Assembly: GCA_913775095.1 (NCBI GenBank)
Contig: CAJYIW010000025.1
Span: forward strand, 19,792-83,791
Length of the DNA: 64,000 nt
Reading direction: 5' to 3'
Source: an uncultured Siphonobacter sp.
GTDB taxonomy: Bacteria > Bacteroidota > Bacteroidia > Cytophagales > Spirosomataceae
The position numbers and the translations under genes are program-made. The notes beneath the pieces were generated by a model. It saw only the letters and a program-made list of their open reading frames with translations. It was not told the DNA's origin and did not search any database. Positions 9,528 through 18,941 of this stretch are shown here, piece by piece. The stretch's first letter is position 1; each line of letters starts with the position of its first letter.

Positions 9528-11990
9528 TTAGAATTTGGACATGTAGCTGAAGGACGGGATAATCGGGAAAATCGAATACCGATCCAGAACCGTTTTAGAC
9601 TTTTTGTGATCAGGGCTTCCGGGCTGATCAATCACTTTGTTACTCAGCAGATAGATAAAGGGATTTCTGCGGTCGTATAAATTGTAGACGCTAAACTCCC
9701 AGGTTCGTTCGTGGCGTTTCATCTTTTTGTGAAACTGAATTCCTAAGTCAAACCGATGATACGCTTCGGCCCGAAAACTGTTCTTATCACCGTAATCATC
9801 CACCTGTTTGCCATAGTCAAAAAGCCCGTTCAGGTAATTCCGCGTGCCTGATTTATCGTAGGTCGTGTACGTACCTAACGGCATAGACAGAGCGTTACCC
9901 GTACCGTATACCCAGTTGGCCGAAAGCGTGATGCGTGGACTGAGCTCGTAAACGCCCACCAGCGAAATGTCGTGGCGACGGTCATAACGGGGATAGAATT
10001 TTTTACCGTCGTTCAATTCATTAAACTGCCACTGGGTCCAGGAGAGGGTGTAGCCCGCCCATCCTGAAAAGCGTCCTACTTTCTTTTGTAACAGGGCTTC
10101 CACGCCGTATGACCAGCCTTTTCCCCGGGTTACGTTATCCTGCCAGTCGATAATCTGAGTGGAATTAGGGGAGTCGAAATTCTCAATGGGCAGGAAACTG
10201 GCTCCTTCTTTATAGCTGATGATGTTTTTCATCCGCTTGTAATACCCTTCCAGCGTGAAGGTCAAGCCCTGAGCCGTCAGGTCTTTCGCAAAGCCCGCGG
10301 CTACCTGCTCGGATTGCTGAGGCGGCACGCGGTCCGTCGTGGGCACCCAGAGATCCGTGGGCAGGCCAATGCCCGTGTTGGAAAGCATATGAATGTACTG
10401 ATTCATCAGGGCATAAGACGCCTTGAAGGATAAATCAGGCTTCAGAATGTAAGCCGCCGAAAGCCGGGGTTCCGGACGCAGGTACTGAACTTTGGCGTGA
10501 GCAAAGTGGCTGAGCCGAAGGCCTCCATTGAGTCGTAAGCGGGAAGTGGGTTTCCAGGTGTCTTCCGCGTACAGGCCCGATTCAACCACGTCTATGGCCG
10601 TTACTTCATTCCGCTCCTGATCCAGCTGGGTATCTTTGAAAACGTAGGCATTGGGCGTAAAGCGGTGAGCCAGCGACTGAAGCCCAAACCGAATGGAATG
10701 TTGGGGAGATGGGTAAAAATCAAAATCGGTTTTAAAAGAAAAATCCCGGATTCCTGATTGATAGCGAAGAGCGTAGAGGGCCTCAGTATCCGTGATGCGA
10801 TCCACGTTCTTCTGATCCATGTGAATGGCAAATCGGTAATTACTGAAAATAAGGGACGTATTAGAGAATAACTGATCGGAAAAGAGGTGATTCCAGCGAA
10901 TGGTACCCGTTGCGTTTCCCCAATCCAGACCCGCTTTGGAGGTAGAGTTCGAATAAGTACTCTTAATCCAGAATCGATCCTCGCCAAAATACCCACTCAG
11001 GTACAACTTGTTTTTAGGACCAAAGTCGTAGTTCAGCTTGGCATTAAGATCATAGAAGTAATACCCTCCCGTTTCTTCACCCTTGGTGGCTAAAGCAATG
11101 ATGGGCCGGGCAATCAAGTCCAGGTACGTCCGGCGACCCGAAATCAGGAAGGACGACCGGGCCGTGCTGTCTTTCTTCCGCTTGATGGGCCCTTCCAGCG
11201 TTACCCGCGAAGCAATCAGGCCAATACTACCTTCGCCGTGCAATTTCTCTTTGTTTCCATCCTTCATGTTCAGTTCAATAACCGAAGACAAACGTCCCCC
11301 ATAACGAGCCGGGAAGCCGCCTTTGGTCAGTTCTACGCTTTTGAGGGCGTCGCCGTTAAAGACCGAGAAAAACCCGAAAAGGTGATTGGCGTTATACACG
11401 GTTGCATCATCCAGAATAATCAGGTTCTGATCGGGACCACCGCCGCGAACGTAAACCCCCGTGCTGCCTTCACTTCCCTTCTGAACGCCGGGCATGAGCT
11501 GTAAGACCTTCAGCACATCTTTCTCACCCAGTAAGGCCGGAATTTTCTTGATTTGGGAAATGGGCACTTCAATTTTGCTCATTTGTGGCGTCTCGCTCAC
11601 CTTGTCTTCCTGCGTTTTCCCGTGAATGGTTACTTCGTTCAGCAGTCGCCCGGGCGTAAGTTCCATGGAAAGACTGGTATTCGATTTCAGATCCATGGTT
11701 CGCGTTTCGGTTTGATAGCCCACAAAGGAAAAACGCAGGGCAAGCTGATCCTGCACCGGAAGAGTCAGGGAGTAAAAGCCATAGGCATTGGTAGTGGTTC
11801 CCAGAGAAGTTCCTTCGACCAGGATCGAAACACCCAGCAAAGCTTCCTGGCTGCCTTTTTCCCGGACGTATCCACTAATGGTAGCAAGCGATTGCTGTTT
11901 ACCGGACTTTGGTAAAGTAGATTGGGAAAAAGAGAAGGCCGCAGAAAAGAATAAATGAAGAAATAATAGAGCAGATAAAATACGTATCAT
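9528..11990 (-). CDS. TonB-dependent receptor with carboxypeptidase-like N-domain
   Basis: An 820-residue outer-membrane receptor. It has a signal peptide (1-23), a CarboxypepD_reg-like domain (about 38-120, ISGYVREKGSQEALLGVSI), a plug domain (about 135-255, with PGVQKGSEGSTGVYVRGGGP and SVELTKGGFPARYGGRLSSV) and a beta-barrel to the C-terminal Phe. This architecture is shorter than SusC and is the form usually paired with DUF4249 rather than SusD. The 5' region 11991-12391 holds its promoter. It is likely to import a small ligand or metal complex; the sequence does not show which. Confidence 0.9.
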   Translation of the reverse strand: MIRILSALLFLHLFFSAAFSFSQSTLPKSGKQQSLATISGYVREKGSQEALLGVSILVEGTSLGTTTNAYGFYSLTLPVQDQLALRFSFVGYQTETRTMDLKSNTSLSMELTPGRLLNEVTIHGKTQEDKVSETPQMSKIEVPISQIKKIPALLGEKDVLKVLQLMPGVQKGSEGSTGVYVRGGGPDQNLIILDDATVYNANHLFGFFSVFNGDALKSVELTKGGFPARYGGRLSSVIELNMKDGNKEKLHGEGSIGLIASRVTLEGPIKRKKDSTARSSFLISGRRTYLDLIARPIIALATKGEETGGYYFYDLNAKLNYDFGPKNKLYLSGYFGEDRFWIKSTYSNSTSKAGLDWGNATGTIRWNHLFSDQLFSNTSLIFSNYRFAIHMDQKNVDRITDTEALYALRYQSGIRDFSFKTDFDFYPSPQHSIRFGLQSLAHRFTPNAYVFKDTQLDQERNEVTAIDVVESGLYAEDTWKPTSRLRLNGGLRLSHFAHAKVQYLRPEPRLSAAYILKPDLSFKASYALMNQYIHMLSNTGIGLPTDLWVPTTDRVPPQQSEQVAAGFAKDLTAQGLTFTLEGYYKRMKNIISYKEGASFLPIENFDSPNSTQIIDWQDNVTRGKGWSYGVEALLQKKVGRFSGWAGYTLSWTQWQFNELNDGKKFYPRYDRRHDISLVGVYELSPRITLSANWVYGTGNALSMPLGTYTTYDKSGTRNYLNGLFDYGKQVDDYGDKNSFRAEAYHRFDLGIQFHKKMKRHERTWEFSVYNLYDRRNPFIYLLSNKVIDQPGSPDHKKSKTVLDRYSIFPIIPSFSYMSKF

Positions 11991-12391
11991 ACAGATATCA
12001 GGAAGGTTGAAGATTCACAAATTAAGACCATGATGTATTAATTCCTTCACCCGTTGCTTGATACTTCCTGTTAATTTTTGTTACATACGATTTTACTTCT
12101 TTATTAAACTAGGTTCTACTACTTATTTGAAAATATGTATCGTACATTTTATTCAATATAAATTTTGATCATAAAAGATTACCCGTCAAGTATTTAGATT
12201 AAAAGTTAGTGAGTTAACAGTTATGTTATCTATTTAAAGTACTCATAGAACAGCCTGTAAAAGTCATTATAAACTCTATTTATTTGATTAATATAAAATT
12301 TCAATTATCGCCTGATTATTTCTGCATCTGATTACATCGGTTCAGAAGTATCAGGTTTAATCAGTAAGTATTGAATAGGATCATAAGCCTG
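11991..12391. other. AT-rich intergenic region
   Basis: About 400 AT-rich bases lie between the TonB receptor start and the 3' end of the Fic gene, both on the minus strand. The receptor promoter should be here. No ORF, stable hairpin or RNA gene was recognised. Confidence 0.6.
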
Positions 12392-13501
12392 TTAGTTTTT
12401 CGGTAACGAAGCCAGGTAATAACTGGTACTTCTACCGCCGGGACCATCCTGGATGAGAATATCCTGTTCTATTAAATTCTGAATATCCCGAAGAGCGGTA
12501 TCCTGCGAACACTTCGCAATTTTTGCCCATTTGGATGTAGTTAATTTGCCTTCAAAACCATCCATTAATTTATTAAGCATCAGCTTTTGCCGCTCATTAA
12601 TGGATTTGTTTGTAAACCATTCCCAGTATCTGGCTTTGGCCAATACCGTTGACAATACTTCATCGGTAGCAATCAGAGCCCGATCCAGACACCGCAGAAA
12701 CCATTCCAGCCAGTCCGTTACGTCTAGGTCTCCTTTCTGCGTTTTTTCCAGAATGGCATAGTACTGGCTACGCTCCTTTCGAATCTGAGCGGACATGCTG
12801 TAAAATCGCTGTGTGCTTTCATCGGCTCTGGACAATTGCAGGTCGGCAATCGTTCGGGCAATCCGACCGTTACCGTCGTCGAAGGGGTGAATCGTCACGA
12901 ACCACAAATGAGCAAGGGCGGCCTTGAGGACCGGATCTATGGGCTCTTCCCGATTGAACCAGCTCAGAAACTGTTCCATTTCCCGATCCAGTACAGAAAA
13001 TTCCGGAGCCTCAAAATGCACGTGCTCCCGCCCCATCGCCCCCGACACCACCTGCATGGGACCGTCGCCCTCGCCCCGCCAGTCGCCGACCGTAATTTTA
13101 TACATACCGCTTCGGCCCGTTGGAAACAAAGCCGAATGCCAGCCAAAAAGTCGGTCTTTCGTTAGAGGTTCCTGGTATTTCTGTGTCGCATCCAGCAACA
13201 TTTCGACTACCCCCTCCACATCACGATCGGCTTTCACGAGACCAAAGTTTTCGATTCCCAACCGGCGGGCAATGGAAGAGCGAACCTGATCCGAATCCAG
13301 CATTTCTCCTTCAATTTCACTCGTCTTTAAAACTTCCAGTGTCAGCGTTCGCAGCATGGCTTCTTCCTGAAGAGTAAAACCCAGAACCGACATTTTTCCT
13401 AGTAATCGGCCCTGCCGGTGCCGCAGAGCAACCAGGACAGGAAAAATCCGGGATTCATCCCAGTGAAACTGAGGCCAGTTTTTTTGTTGATAGATGTACA
13501 T
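12392..13501 (-). CDS. Fic family protein (DUF4172-type), likely AMP-transferase
   Basis: The ATG at 13499-13501 is preferred: the upstream TTG at 13510 falls inside an operator-like repeat, and MYIYQQKNWP is the usual start of this family. The product has 369 residues. The N-terminal DUF4172-like part carries TSEIEGE (about residues 60-66), which fits the inhibitory helix motif (S/T)xxxE(G/N). The Fic core has the complete motif HPFDDGNGRIAR (His about 205), so AMP transfer from ATP should be possible. A C-terminal winged helix (about 310-369, TTSKWAKIAKCSQDTALRDI) suggests DNA binding. Its promoter has a repeated palindrome, so I infer that it represses itself. No small antitoxin gene lies beside it, consistent with an internal inhibitory helix. 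Confidence 0.92.
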   Translation of the reverse strand: MYIYQQKNWPQFHWDESRIFPVLVALRHRQGRLLGKMSVLGFTLQEEAMLRTLTLEVLKTSEIEGEMLDSDQVRSSIARRLGIENFGLVKADRDVEGVVEMLLDATQKYQEPLTKDRLFGWHSALFPTGRSGMYKITVGDWRGEGDGPMQVVSGAMGREHVHFEAPEFSVLDREMEQFLSWFNREEPIDPVLKAALAHLWFVTIHPFDDGNGRIARTIADLQLSRADESTQRFYSMSAQIRKERSQYYAILEKTQKGDLDVTDWLEWFLRCLDRALIATDEVLSTVLAKARYWEWFTNKSINERQKLMLNKLMDGFEGKLTTSKWAKIAKCSQDTALRDIQNLIEQDILIQDGPGGRSTSYYLASLPKN

Positions 13502-13502
13502 T

Positions 13503-13581
13503 ATCCGCAAATTATGCAGTGAATATACTGAATAATCTCCGCACGCTTAAAATTAATCTCCGCAAATTATGCGGAGATTAA
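13503..13581. promoter_or_regulatory. three-copy operator-like array at the Fic promoter
   Basis: Site C (13553-13581) is a perfect 12-base inverted repeat: TTAATCTCCGCA, a 5-base spacer, then TGCGGAGATTAA. Site B (13533-13544) repeats one arm, TAATCTCCGCAC. Site A (13503-13519, ATCCGCAAATTATGCAG) keeps the central part and ends one base before the Fic start codon. A protein bound to these sites would block transcription or translation start. The Fic protein's own winged helix is the obvious candidate. Confidence 0.75.
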
Positions 13582-13734
13582 ACCCCTTATTCGCCGCATG
13601 ACTATCCTGACGAGTTCGAGGGTTACTTTCGTTTGAAGGTGAGATGAGGTTGATACGCTGTCATCTCGACCATTTTTATTTCTAAGACTCGAATCAATCT
13701 CAGAGTTGTCAGCATAACTAGCCTTAGGCTGGAT

Positions 13735-13865
13735 GTAGCATCGGATACAAATCCTCAACCCATAGCTTTCGGATTGTAAATCCGAAAGAGCATAGATTCA
13801 TATCAACCCCGGAGGGGTTTAACATGAATAGCCCCATGCTGGATAGCCCCGGATGCAATCCGGGG
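13735..13865. repeat. cluster of REP-like palindromes
   Basis: Three hairpins share the pattern TAGC...CGGAT-nnn-AATCC. One has arms CTTTCGGATT (13766-13775) and AATCCGAAAG (13779-13788). Another has CCCCGGAT (13847-13854) and ATCCGGGG (13858-13865). A degenerate copy is near 13735-13756. Between them is AACCCC/GGGGTT (13805-13819). They resemble the palindrome at 7729-7751. No RAYT-type transposase is present in the window. Confidence 0.7.
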
Positions 13866-14042
13866 AACATCTAAAAACAACCCGGAAAGGAATCCTAAAA
13901 AACACTCTCTTTAACCCCGATTAGAATATCATTAAAACCGTTTCTGTAAATAGGATTTTAGGGAATCGTTCTAAGAATATGTCGATTTCTCTTCCGGAAC
14001 CAGTATATTCTGCCTACTTTCGTCATGGTTTAGCTCTATCCC
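13866..14042. promoter_or_regulatory. probable promoter region of the efflux cluster
   Basis: The region upstream of the small acidic protein gene contains TACTTTCG near 14015, which is close to the Bacteroidota -7 element TAnnTTTG. No clear -33 TTG was found. This is a weak assignment. Confidence 0.3.
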
Positions 14043-14447
14043 ATGAAGAAAAGAAACCGTAGTTGGATCCTTTATCAGCTGTTTTGTTTGTTGATGGCCT
14101 TACACGTCATCAACCTCAGCATCGATACGCCCGACCATAACGTGTGCTATTCGGAGGATGGAGAAGCTCATGAAGATCCGACCATTAATGACATGGAAAG
14201 TCTGATTGAGTTCGTGCTGGAAGAAGGCTTTGGCCTCGATAACGTTGTTCCAGAACACGACGAACCCGATGAGGACAGTGATCTGACCAAGCTTAATCAG
14301 GATTACTTTTTCACGCCGACCTTTCGACTTCTTCCTCCCGTCGAAACGGTTTTTGTATTACCTACTCTTTTCATTCCGGATCGTACGGACGAGTTACTGA
14401 GCCGTATGCTGGAAATCTCCTCGCCTCCGCCCCAACGCCGGGCGTAA
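14043..14447 (+). CDS. small acidic exported or membrane-anchored protein of unknown function
   Basis: A 134-residue protein I do not recognise. One hydrophobic segment (about 9-27, ILYQLFCLLMALHVINLSI) serves as signal or anchor. The rest is strongly acidic, with the stretch PEHDEPDEDSDL near residues 73-84 and a proline-rich C-terminus ending in SSPPPQRRA. There is one Cys after the hydrophobic segment (VCYSED). It lies 162 bases upstream of the RND adaptor gene on the same strand and may be the first gene of that operon. Its acidic patch could bind cations, but this is inference. Codon use looks normal and the frame is conserved in style with its neighbours, so I take it as real. Confidence 0.7.
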   Translation: MKKRNRSWILYQLFCLLMALHVINLSIDTPDHNVCYSEDGEAHEDPTINDMESLIEFVLEEGFGLDNVVPEHDEPDEDSDLTKLNQDYFFTPTFRLLPPVETVFVLPTLFIPDRTDELLSRMLEISSPPPQRRA

Positions 14448-14609
14448 GTTCATTTCCCTGATTCTCAGAAATCGAGGTCGAATCGGTGTGTTCATACCGA
14501 TCCGAAGGTCTTTGTATTTTCTAATTTCCATTTTCTTTCTTCATCGTCTTGTTGGCTGGTAATCAGTATGATTAGTCCGGCGGACAAGTCCATTTTACCG
14601 CTTGTATTT

Positions 14610-15755
14610 ATGAAAAAAAGCGTAGGCGTTTCCGCCTTGCTGATCGGCGTTTGGCTCTCCGGATGCCAGAGCAAAGAAGCTCAGACGGATCAGCCCAAAG
14701 AAAAATTGACGCTTCCCGTCGTAGAAATCAGTCGCCAGCCCACTCAACTGCAACGCGAGTATGTGAGTACGCTCGAAGCCGTTCGTAACGTAGAAATCAG
14801 AGCCCGGGTAACGGGTTTTCTGGAGAAAATTCACGTCGATGAGGGCCAGCGGGTCCATAAAGGGCAGATTCTTTTCAGTCTGAATGCGGCCGAATATCAG
14901 GTAGAGGCCGACAAGGCCAAAGCCGCCCTGAAAATCGCTCAGGCCGAAGCTAAAACGGCGGAAGTGGAAGTCGGCCGGGTAAAATTATTGCTGGAAAACA
15001 AAGTCGTTTCTCCCTCCGAAATGGACCTGGCCAAAGCGAAACTCGAAGCCGCCCGGGCCCAGATTGATGAAGCCCGTGCCGCCCACGAAGCTGCTGCTCT
15101 GCGACTAACGCAGGCGAACATCCGTGCCCCCTTTGACGGAATTATCAACCGGATTCCCTTCAAAATGGGTAGCCTGATTGAATCCGGTGCTCTGCTAACC
15201 ACCGTTTCCGACATTCAGGAAGTATTTGCCTACTTCGACGTTTCTGAACGGGAATATCTGGGCTTCATTAAAAACAACCGAAACCTGCTGGGTAAAGCCG
15301 GACAGGAAGTAGAAATGCTGCTGGCGGATGAATCACTCTACCCCATTCGCGGCCACATTGAAGTGATGGAAAGTACCTTCGAAGGCGGTTCCGGAACGAT
15401 TGCCTTCCGTGCTCGTTTTTCGAATCCCAAACAAGTGCTCAAGCACGGATCTTCCGGCAAAATTCGCCTGAGTACGCAGGTAGCCGATGCCTTACTGGTC
15501 CCCCAGAAAGCCGTATTCGAAGTGCAGGACAAGAACTATGTGTACGTCGTAGACCAATCGGGTAAAGTCAAATCCCGGAGTTTCATTCCCCGGGGTCGCG
15601 TGGGTAAAAACTACATTGTGAATTCCGGTTTACAGCCCGGTGAGCGGGTGGTTTACGAAGGAATCCAGAACGTGCGGGACGGGGACGAAATCACGCCCCA
15701 ACCCATTTCCAGCGATAGCCTGACGGTTACGCAACAATCTGCTCAAGTGATGTAA
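14610..15755 (+). CDS. RND efflux periplasmic adaptor (membrane fusion) lipoprotein
   Basis: The ATG at 14610 is chosen because it gives a clean lipoprotein signal, MKKSVGVSALLIGVWLSGC (C19); an upstream ATG at 14568 would add a non-hydrophobic 14-residue tail. The 381-residue product has the usual adaptor order: biotinyl-lipoyl half (RARVTGFLEKIHVDEGQRV), alpha-helical hairpin (about 95-170, rich in Ala, Glu and Lys), second lipoyl half (IRAPFDGIINRI), a beta-barrel, and a membrane-proximal domain (LVPQKAVFEVQDKNYVYVVD). It links the inner-membrane pump to the outer-membrane channel encoded downstream. The pump gene follows after 15 bases. Confidence 0.95.
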   Translation: MKKSVGVSALLIGVWLSGCQSKEAQTDQPKEKLTLPVVEISRQPTQLQREYVSTLEAVRNVEIRARVTGFLEKIHVDEGQRVHKGQILFSLNAAEYQVEADKAKAALKIAQAEAKTAEVEVGRVKLLLENKVVSPSEMDLAKAKLEAARAQIDEARAAHEAAALRLTQANIRAPFDGIINRIPFKMGSLIESGALLTTVSDIQEVFAYFDVSEREYLGFIKNNRNLLGKAGQEVEMLLADESLYPIRGHIEVMESTFEGGSGTIAFRARFSNPKQVLKHGSSGKIRLSTQVADALLVPQKAVFEVQDKNYVYVVDQSGKVKSRSFIPRGRVGKNYIVNSGLQPGERVVYEGIQNVRDGDEITPQPISSDSLTVTQQSAQVM

Positions 15756-15770
15756 TTTAAACACCGGTTT

Positions 15771-18700
15771 ATGTTTGATATATTCATTAAACGGCCCCTG
15801 TTGTCGTCCGTTATCTCCGTAGTGATTACACTGCTGGGGGTACTGGCTCTGACCGGGTTACCCGTTACTCAATTTCCCGATATTGTTCCTCCATCGGTTA
15901 CCGTAACTACCAAATACACCGGAGCCAACGCCGAAGTGTGTACCAAAGCCGTAGCCACGCCACTGGAGCGGGCGATTAATGGGGTGCCCGGCATGGTGTA
16001 CATGAACTCCGTTTCGGGTAACGATGGGACCACCCTGATTCAGATCTTTTTTGAAGTGGGAACCGACCCCGATCTGGCCGCCATGAACGTGCAGAACCGG
16101 GTAACGGCCGTGCTCGATGAGTTACCCGAAGAAGTCATCAAGGCTGGGGTTATTACCGAAAAGGAAGTCAACAGTATGTTGCTGTATCTGAACATTTTCA
16201 GCGATGATTCTACCGTCGATGAGAAGTTCATTTACAACTTCGCGGATATCAATATTCTCGCTGAACTCAAGCGGATTGACGGCGTAGGGTTTGCCGACAT
16301 CATGGGTTCCCGCGAATATTCCATGCGGGTGTGGCTGAAGCCCGATCGTCTGACCGCCTATAGCCTTTCGCCCGAGGAAGTTATTAACGCCATTCGTCAG
16401 CAAAACGTGGAAGCCGCTCCGGGAAAAGCCGGGGAGAGTGCCGACCGGGCTCCGCAGGTCCTGCAATACGTGTTGAAATATACGGGTAAGTTTTTCGAAC
16501 CCGATCAATACCGGAATATTGTCCTGAGAGCCGATCCGAGCGGTTCGATTTTGCGGTTGAAAGACGTGGCTGATGTAGAATTTGGCTCGCTGGATTACGA
16601 CGTATTATCCAAAACGGATGGTCGTCCTTCGGCGGCCATCATGCTGAAACAGCGGCCTGGTTCCAACGCCCGCGAGATCATTGCTAACGTAAAAACCCGG
16701 ATGGCGGAATTGAAAACGGAGACGTTTCCGCCGGGCATGACGTATAACTTTGCCTACGATGTTTCCCGCTTTCTGGATGCGTCCATTCACGAAGTCGTTC
16801 GTACCCTTTTTGAGGCTTTCATCCTGGTATTCATCGTAGTATTCCTCTTCCTGCAGGACTGGCGATCGACGCTGATTTGTGCCCTGGTGGTTCCCGTGGC
16901 CCTGGTCGGAGCCTTTGCGTTTATGAGCATGATTGGCTTTTCCATTAACCTGCTGACGCTCTTTGCCCTGGTACTGGCCATCGGGATTGTGGTGGATGAT
17001 GGGATTGTCGTGGTGGAAGCCGTTCACGCGAAAATGGCGGAAGAACACCTCTCGCCCCGTCAGGCAACGTTTGCCGCCATGCGGGAAATCAGCGGAGCGT
17101 TGATTGCCATTACACTGGTCATGTCAGCGGTATTCGTTCCGGTGGCGTTCCTGTCGGGTCCCGTCGGGATTTTCTACCGGCAGTTCTCGCTAACCCTGGC
17201 CGTTGCCATTCTGATTTCGGGTCTGAACGCACTAACCCTGACTCCCGCCCTCTGTGCCTTATTACTGAAACCTCACGCCGCAGCGGACAGTCAGAAGAAC
17301 TGGCTCGGGCAATTCTTCGCTGCATTCAACCGGGGCTTTGACCGCCTGACGGGTCGTTATCAGGGGCTACTTAAACGCATCATCAGTCGTCGCGTCGTAA
17401 CCGTAGGCCTACTGGCCCTGTTCGTGGCCGGAACCTGGGGAATTAACACGATTCTTCCGAGTGGATTCATTCCTACGGAAGATCAGGGCATGATTTACGT
17501 CAACGTCACTACGCCCGCCGGAGCCACCGTCAAACGTACCGAAGAAGTACTGGATCAGATTCAGCAGGTGGCTTCCAAAATGGCCGCTGTGGAGAACGTT
17601 TCCACGCTGGCGGGCTTTAGCTTAATGACCGATGGATCAGGCTCTTCGTATGGGATGGCGATGGTCAACCTCAAAGGCTGGGAAGACCGGAAAGAAACCG
17701 TGGATGATGTGATTGCGAATCTGGAAAAAGAGACCAAACATATCCAGGGAGCCAGTGTTCAGTATTTCCCGCCGCCAACCGTTCCCGGCTTTGGTAACTC
17801 CAGCGGTTTTGAATTACGATTACTGGATCGTACGGGTAAGGGAGATTTGCAGGCTACTAAAAAAGTAGCCGAAGATTTCATGGCGGAAGTAAACAAACGT
17901 CCCGAAATCGGACAGGTCTTTACCAGCTTCGATCCGAGTTTCCCGCAGTACATGCTACACGTCGACTATGATAAAGCTGCCCAGAAAGGCATCTCGGTAG
18001 ATAATGCCATGAGCACGCTGCAAACGCTGATGGGAAGTTTCTACGCCTCCAACTTCATCCGCTTTGGGCAGATGTATAAGGTCATGGTGCAGGCTTCCCC
18101 CGAATACCGCACCAAGCCCGAAGATGTGCTGAATATGCACGTGAAGAACGAAAAAGGCGAAATGGTGCCTTACTCGAACTTCGTCCGGCTGGAACGGGTC
18201 TACGGCCCCGAGCAGCTGACCCGTTACAATATGTACACCTCGGCTCTGATCAATGGCGATGCCGCTCCCGGATACAGCAGTGGCGATGCCCTGAAAGCGG
18301 TCGAAGAAGTCGCCACTAAGTTACCCAAAGGGTATTCTTTCGCCTGGTCAGGCATGTCGCGTGAAGAAGTACTTTCGGGGAATCAGGCCATTTATATCTT
18401 CATGCTGTGTCTGCTCTTCGTGTATTTGTTACTCGTAGCTCAGTACGAAAGCCTCCTGCTGCCCTTACCCGTGCTGTTATCCCTGCCTACCGGGATTTTC
18501 GGTTCGTTTCTCTGCCTGCAACTGGCGGGTTTGCAGAATAACATCTACGCTCAGGTAGCTCTGGTCATGCTGATCGGCTTGTTGGGTAAAAATGCCATTC
18601 TGATCGTAGAGTTTGCCAGCCAGCGTCAGCGGGAAGGCCTGAGCATCGTGAAAGCCGCCATGGAAGGGGCCGTGACTCGTTTACGACCCATTCTGATGAC

Positions 18701-18941
18701 TTCCTTCGCCTTCATTGCCGGTCTGATTCCCCTGTGCATCGCCACGGGTGCGGGTGCGATGGGCAACCGTTCGATTGGAACGGCCGCGGCGGGTGGTATG
18801 CTCGTAGGAACCGTATTTGGGCTGGTCATCGTACCGGGCCTCTACGTGATTTTCGCCAAAATCGGCGAGAAAATGGGTTCTCAAACGGACCCTGATTCTG
18901 TTTCTTCCCCCACTGAAAGTACGTACGTTCATGAATCTTAA
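15771..18941 (+). CDS. RND efflux pump, HAE1/AcrB-type permease
   Basis: A 1056-residue inner-membrane pump with the standard layout: TM1 (11-30), a large periplasmic loop, TM2-6 (about 340-500), a second periplasmic loop and TM8-12 (about 880-1035). The proton-relay Asp pair is visible in LAIGIVVDDGIVVVEAVHAKM of TM4, and the TM10 partner Lys is in IGLLGKNAILIVEFA. The porter-domain start (PDIVPPSVTVTTKYTGANAEV) is typical of the hydrophobic/amphiphilic efflux group rather than heavy-metal pumps. It probably exports drugs, detergents or lipids. It overlaps the outer-membrane factor gene by 11 bases, so the two are translationally coupled. Confidence 0.96.
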   Translation: MFDIFIKRPLLSSVISVVITLLGVLALTGLPVTQFPDIVPPSVTVTTKYTGANAEVCTKAVATPLERAINGVPGMVYMNSVSGNDGTTLIQIFFEVGTDPDLAAMNVQNRVTAVLDELPEEVIKAGVITEKEVNSMLLYLNIFSDDSTVDEKFIYNFADINILAELKRIDGVGFADIMGSREYSMRVWLKPDRLTAYSLSPEEVINAIRQQNVEAAPGKAGESADRAPQVLQYVLKYTGKFFEPDQYRNIVLRADPSGSILRLKDVADVEFGSLDYDVLSKTDGRPSAAIMLKQRPGSNAREIIANVKTRMAELKTETFPPGMTYNFAYDVSRFLDASIHEVVRTLFEAFILVFIVVFLFLQDWRSTLICALVVPVALVGAFAFMSMIGFSINLLTLFALVLAIGIVVDDGIVVVEAVHAKMAEEHLSPRQATFAAMREISGALIAITLVMSAVFVPVAFLSGPVGIFYRQFSLTLAVAILISGLNALTLTPALCALLLKPHAAADSQKNWLGQFFAAFNRGFDRLTGRYQGLLKRIISRRVVTVGLLALFVAGTWGINTILPSGFIPTEDQGMIYVNVTTPAGATVKRTEEVLDQIQQVASKMAAVENVSTLAGFSLMTDGSGSSYGMAMVNLKGWEDRKETVDDVIANLEKETKHIQGASVQYFPPPTVPGFGNSSGFELRLLDRTGKGDLQATKKVAEDFMAEVNKRPEIGQVFTSFDPSFPQYMLHVDYDKAAQKGISVDNAMSTLQTLMGSFYASNFIRFGQMYKVMVQASPEYRTKPEDVLNMHVKNEKGEMVPYSNFVRLERVYGPEQLTRYNMYTSALINGDAAPGYSSGDALKAVEEVATKLPKGYSFAWSGMSREEVLSGNQAIYIFMLCLLFVYLLLVAQYESLLLPLPVLLSLPTGIFGSFLCLQLAGLQNNIYAQVALVMLIGLLGKNAILIVEFASQRQREGLSIVKAAMEGAVTRLRPILMTSFAFIAGLIPLCIATGAGAMGNRSIGTAAAGGMLVGTVFGLVIVPGLYVIFAKIGEKMGSQTDPDSVSSPTESTYVHES

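Noticed and set aside
12081..12093. Shared 13-base string TTACATACGATTT at 12081 and 34408
   Set aside because: Pairs of 13-base matches are expected by chance in 64 kb, especially in AT-rich intergenic sequence.
13567..13758. A 63-codon minus-strand frame upstream of the Fic gene
   Set aside because: It runs through the REP-like palindromes and the operator; the product looks random.
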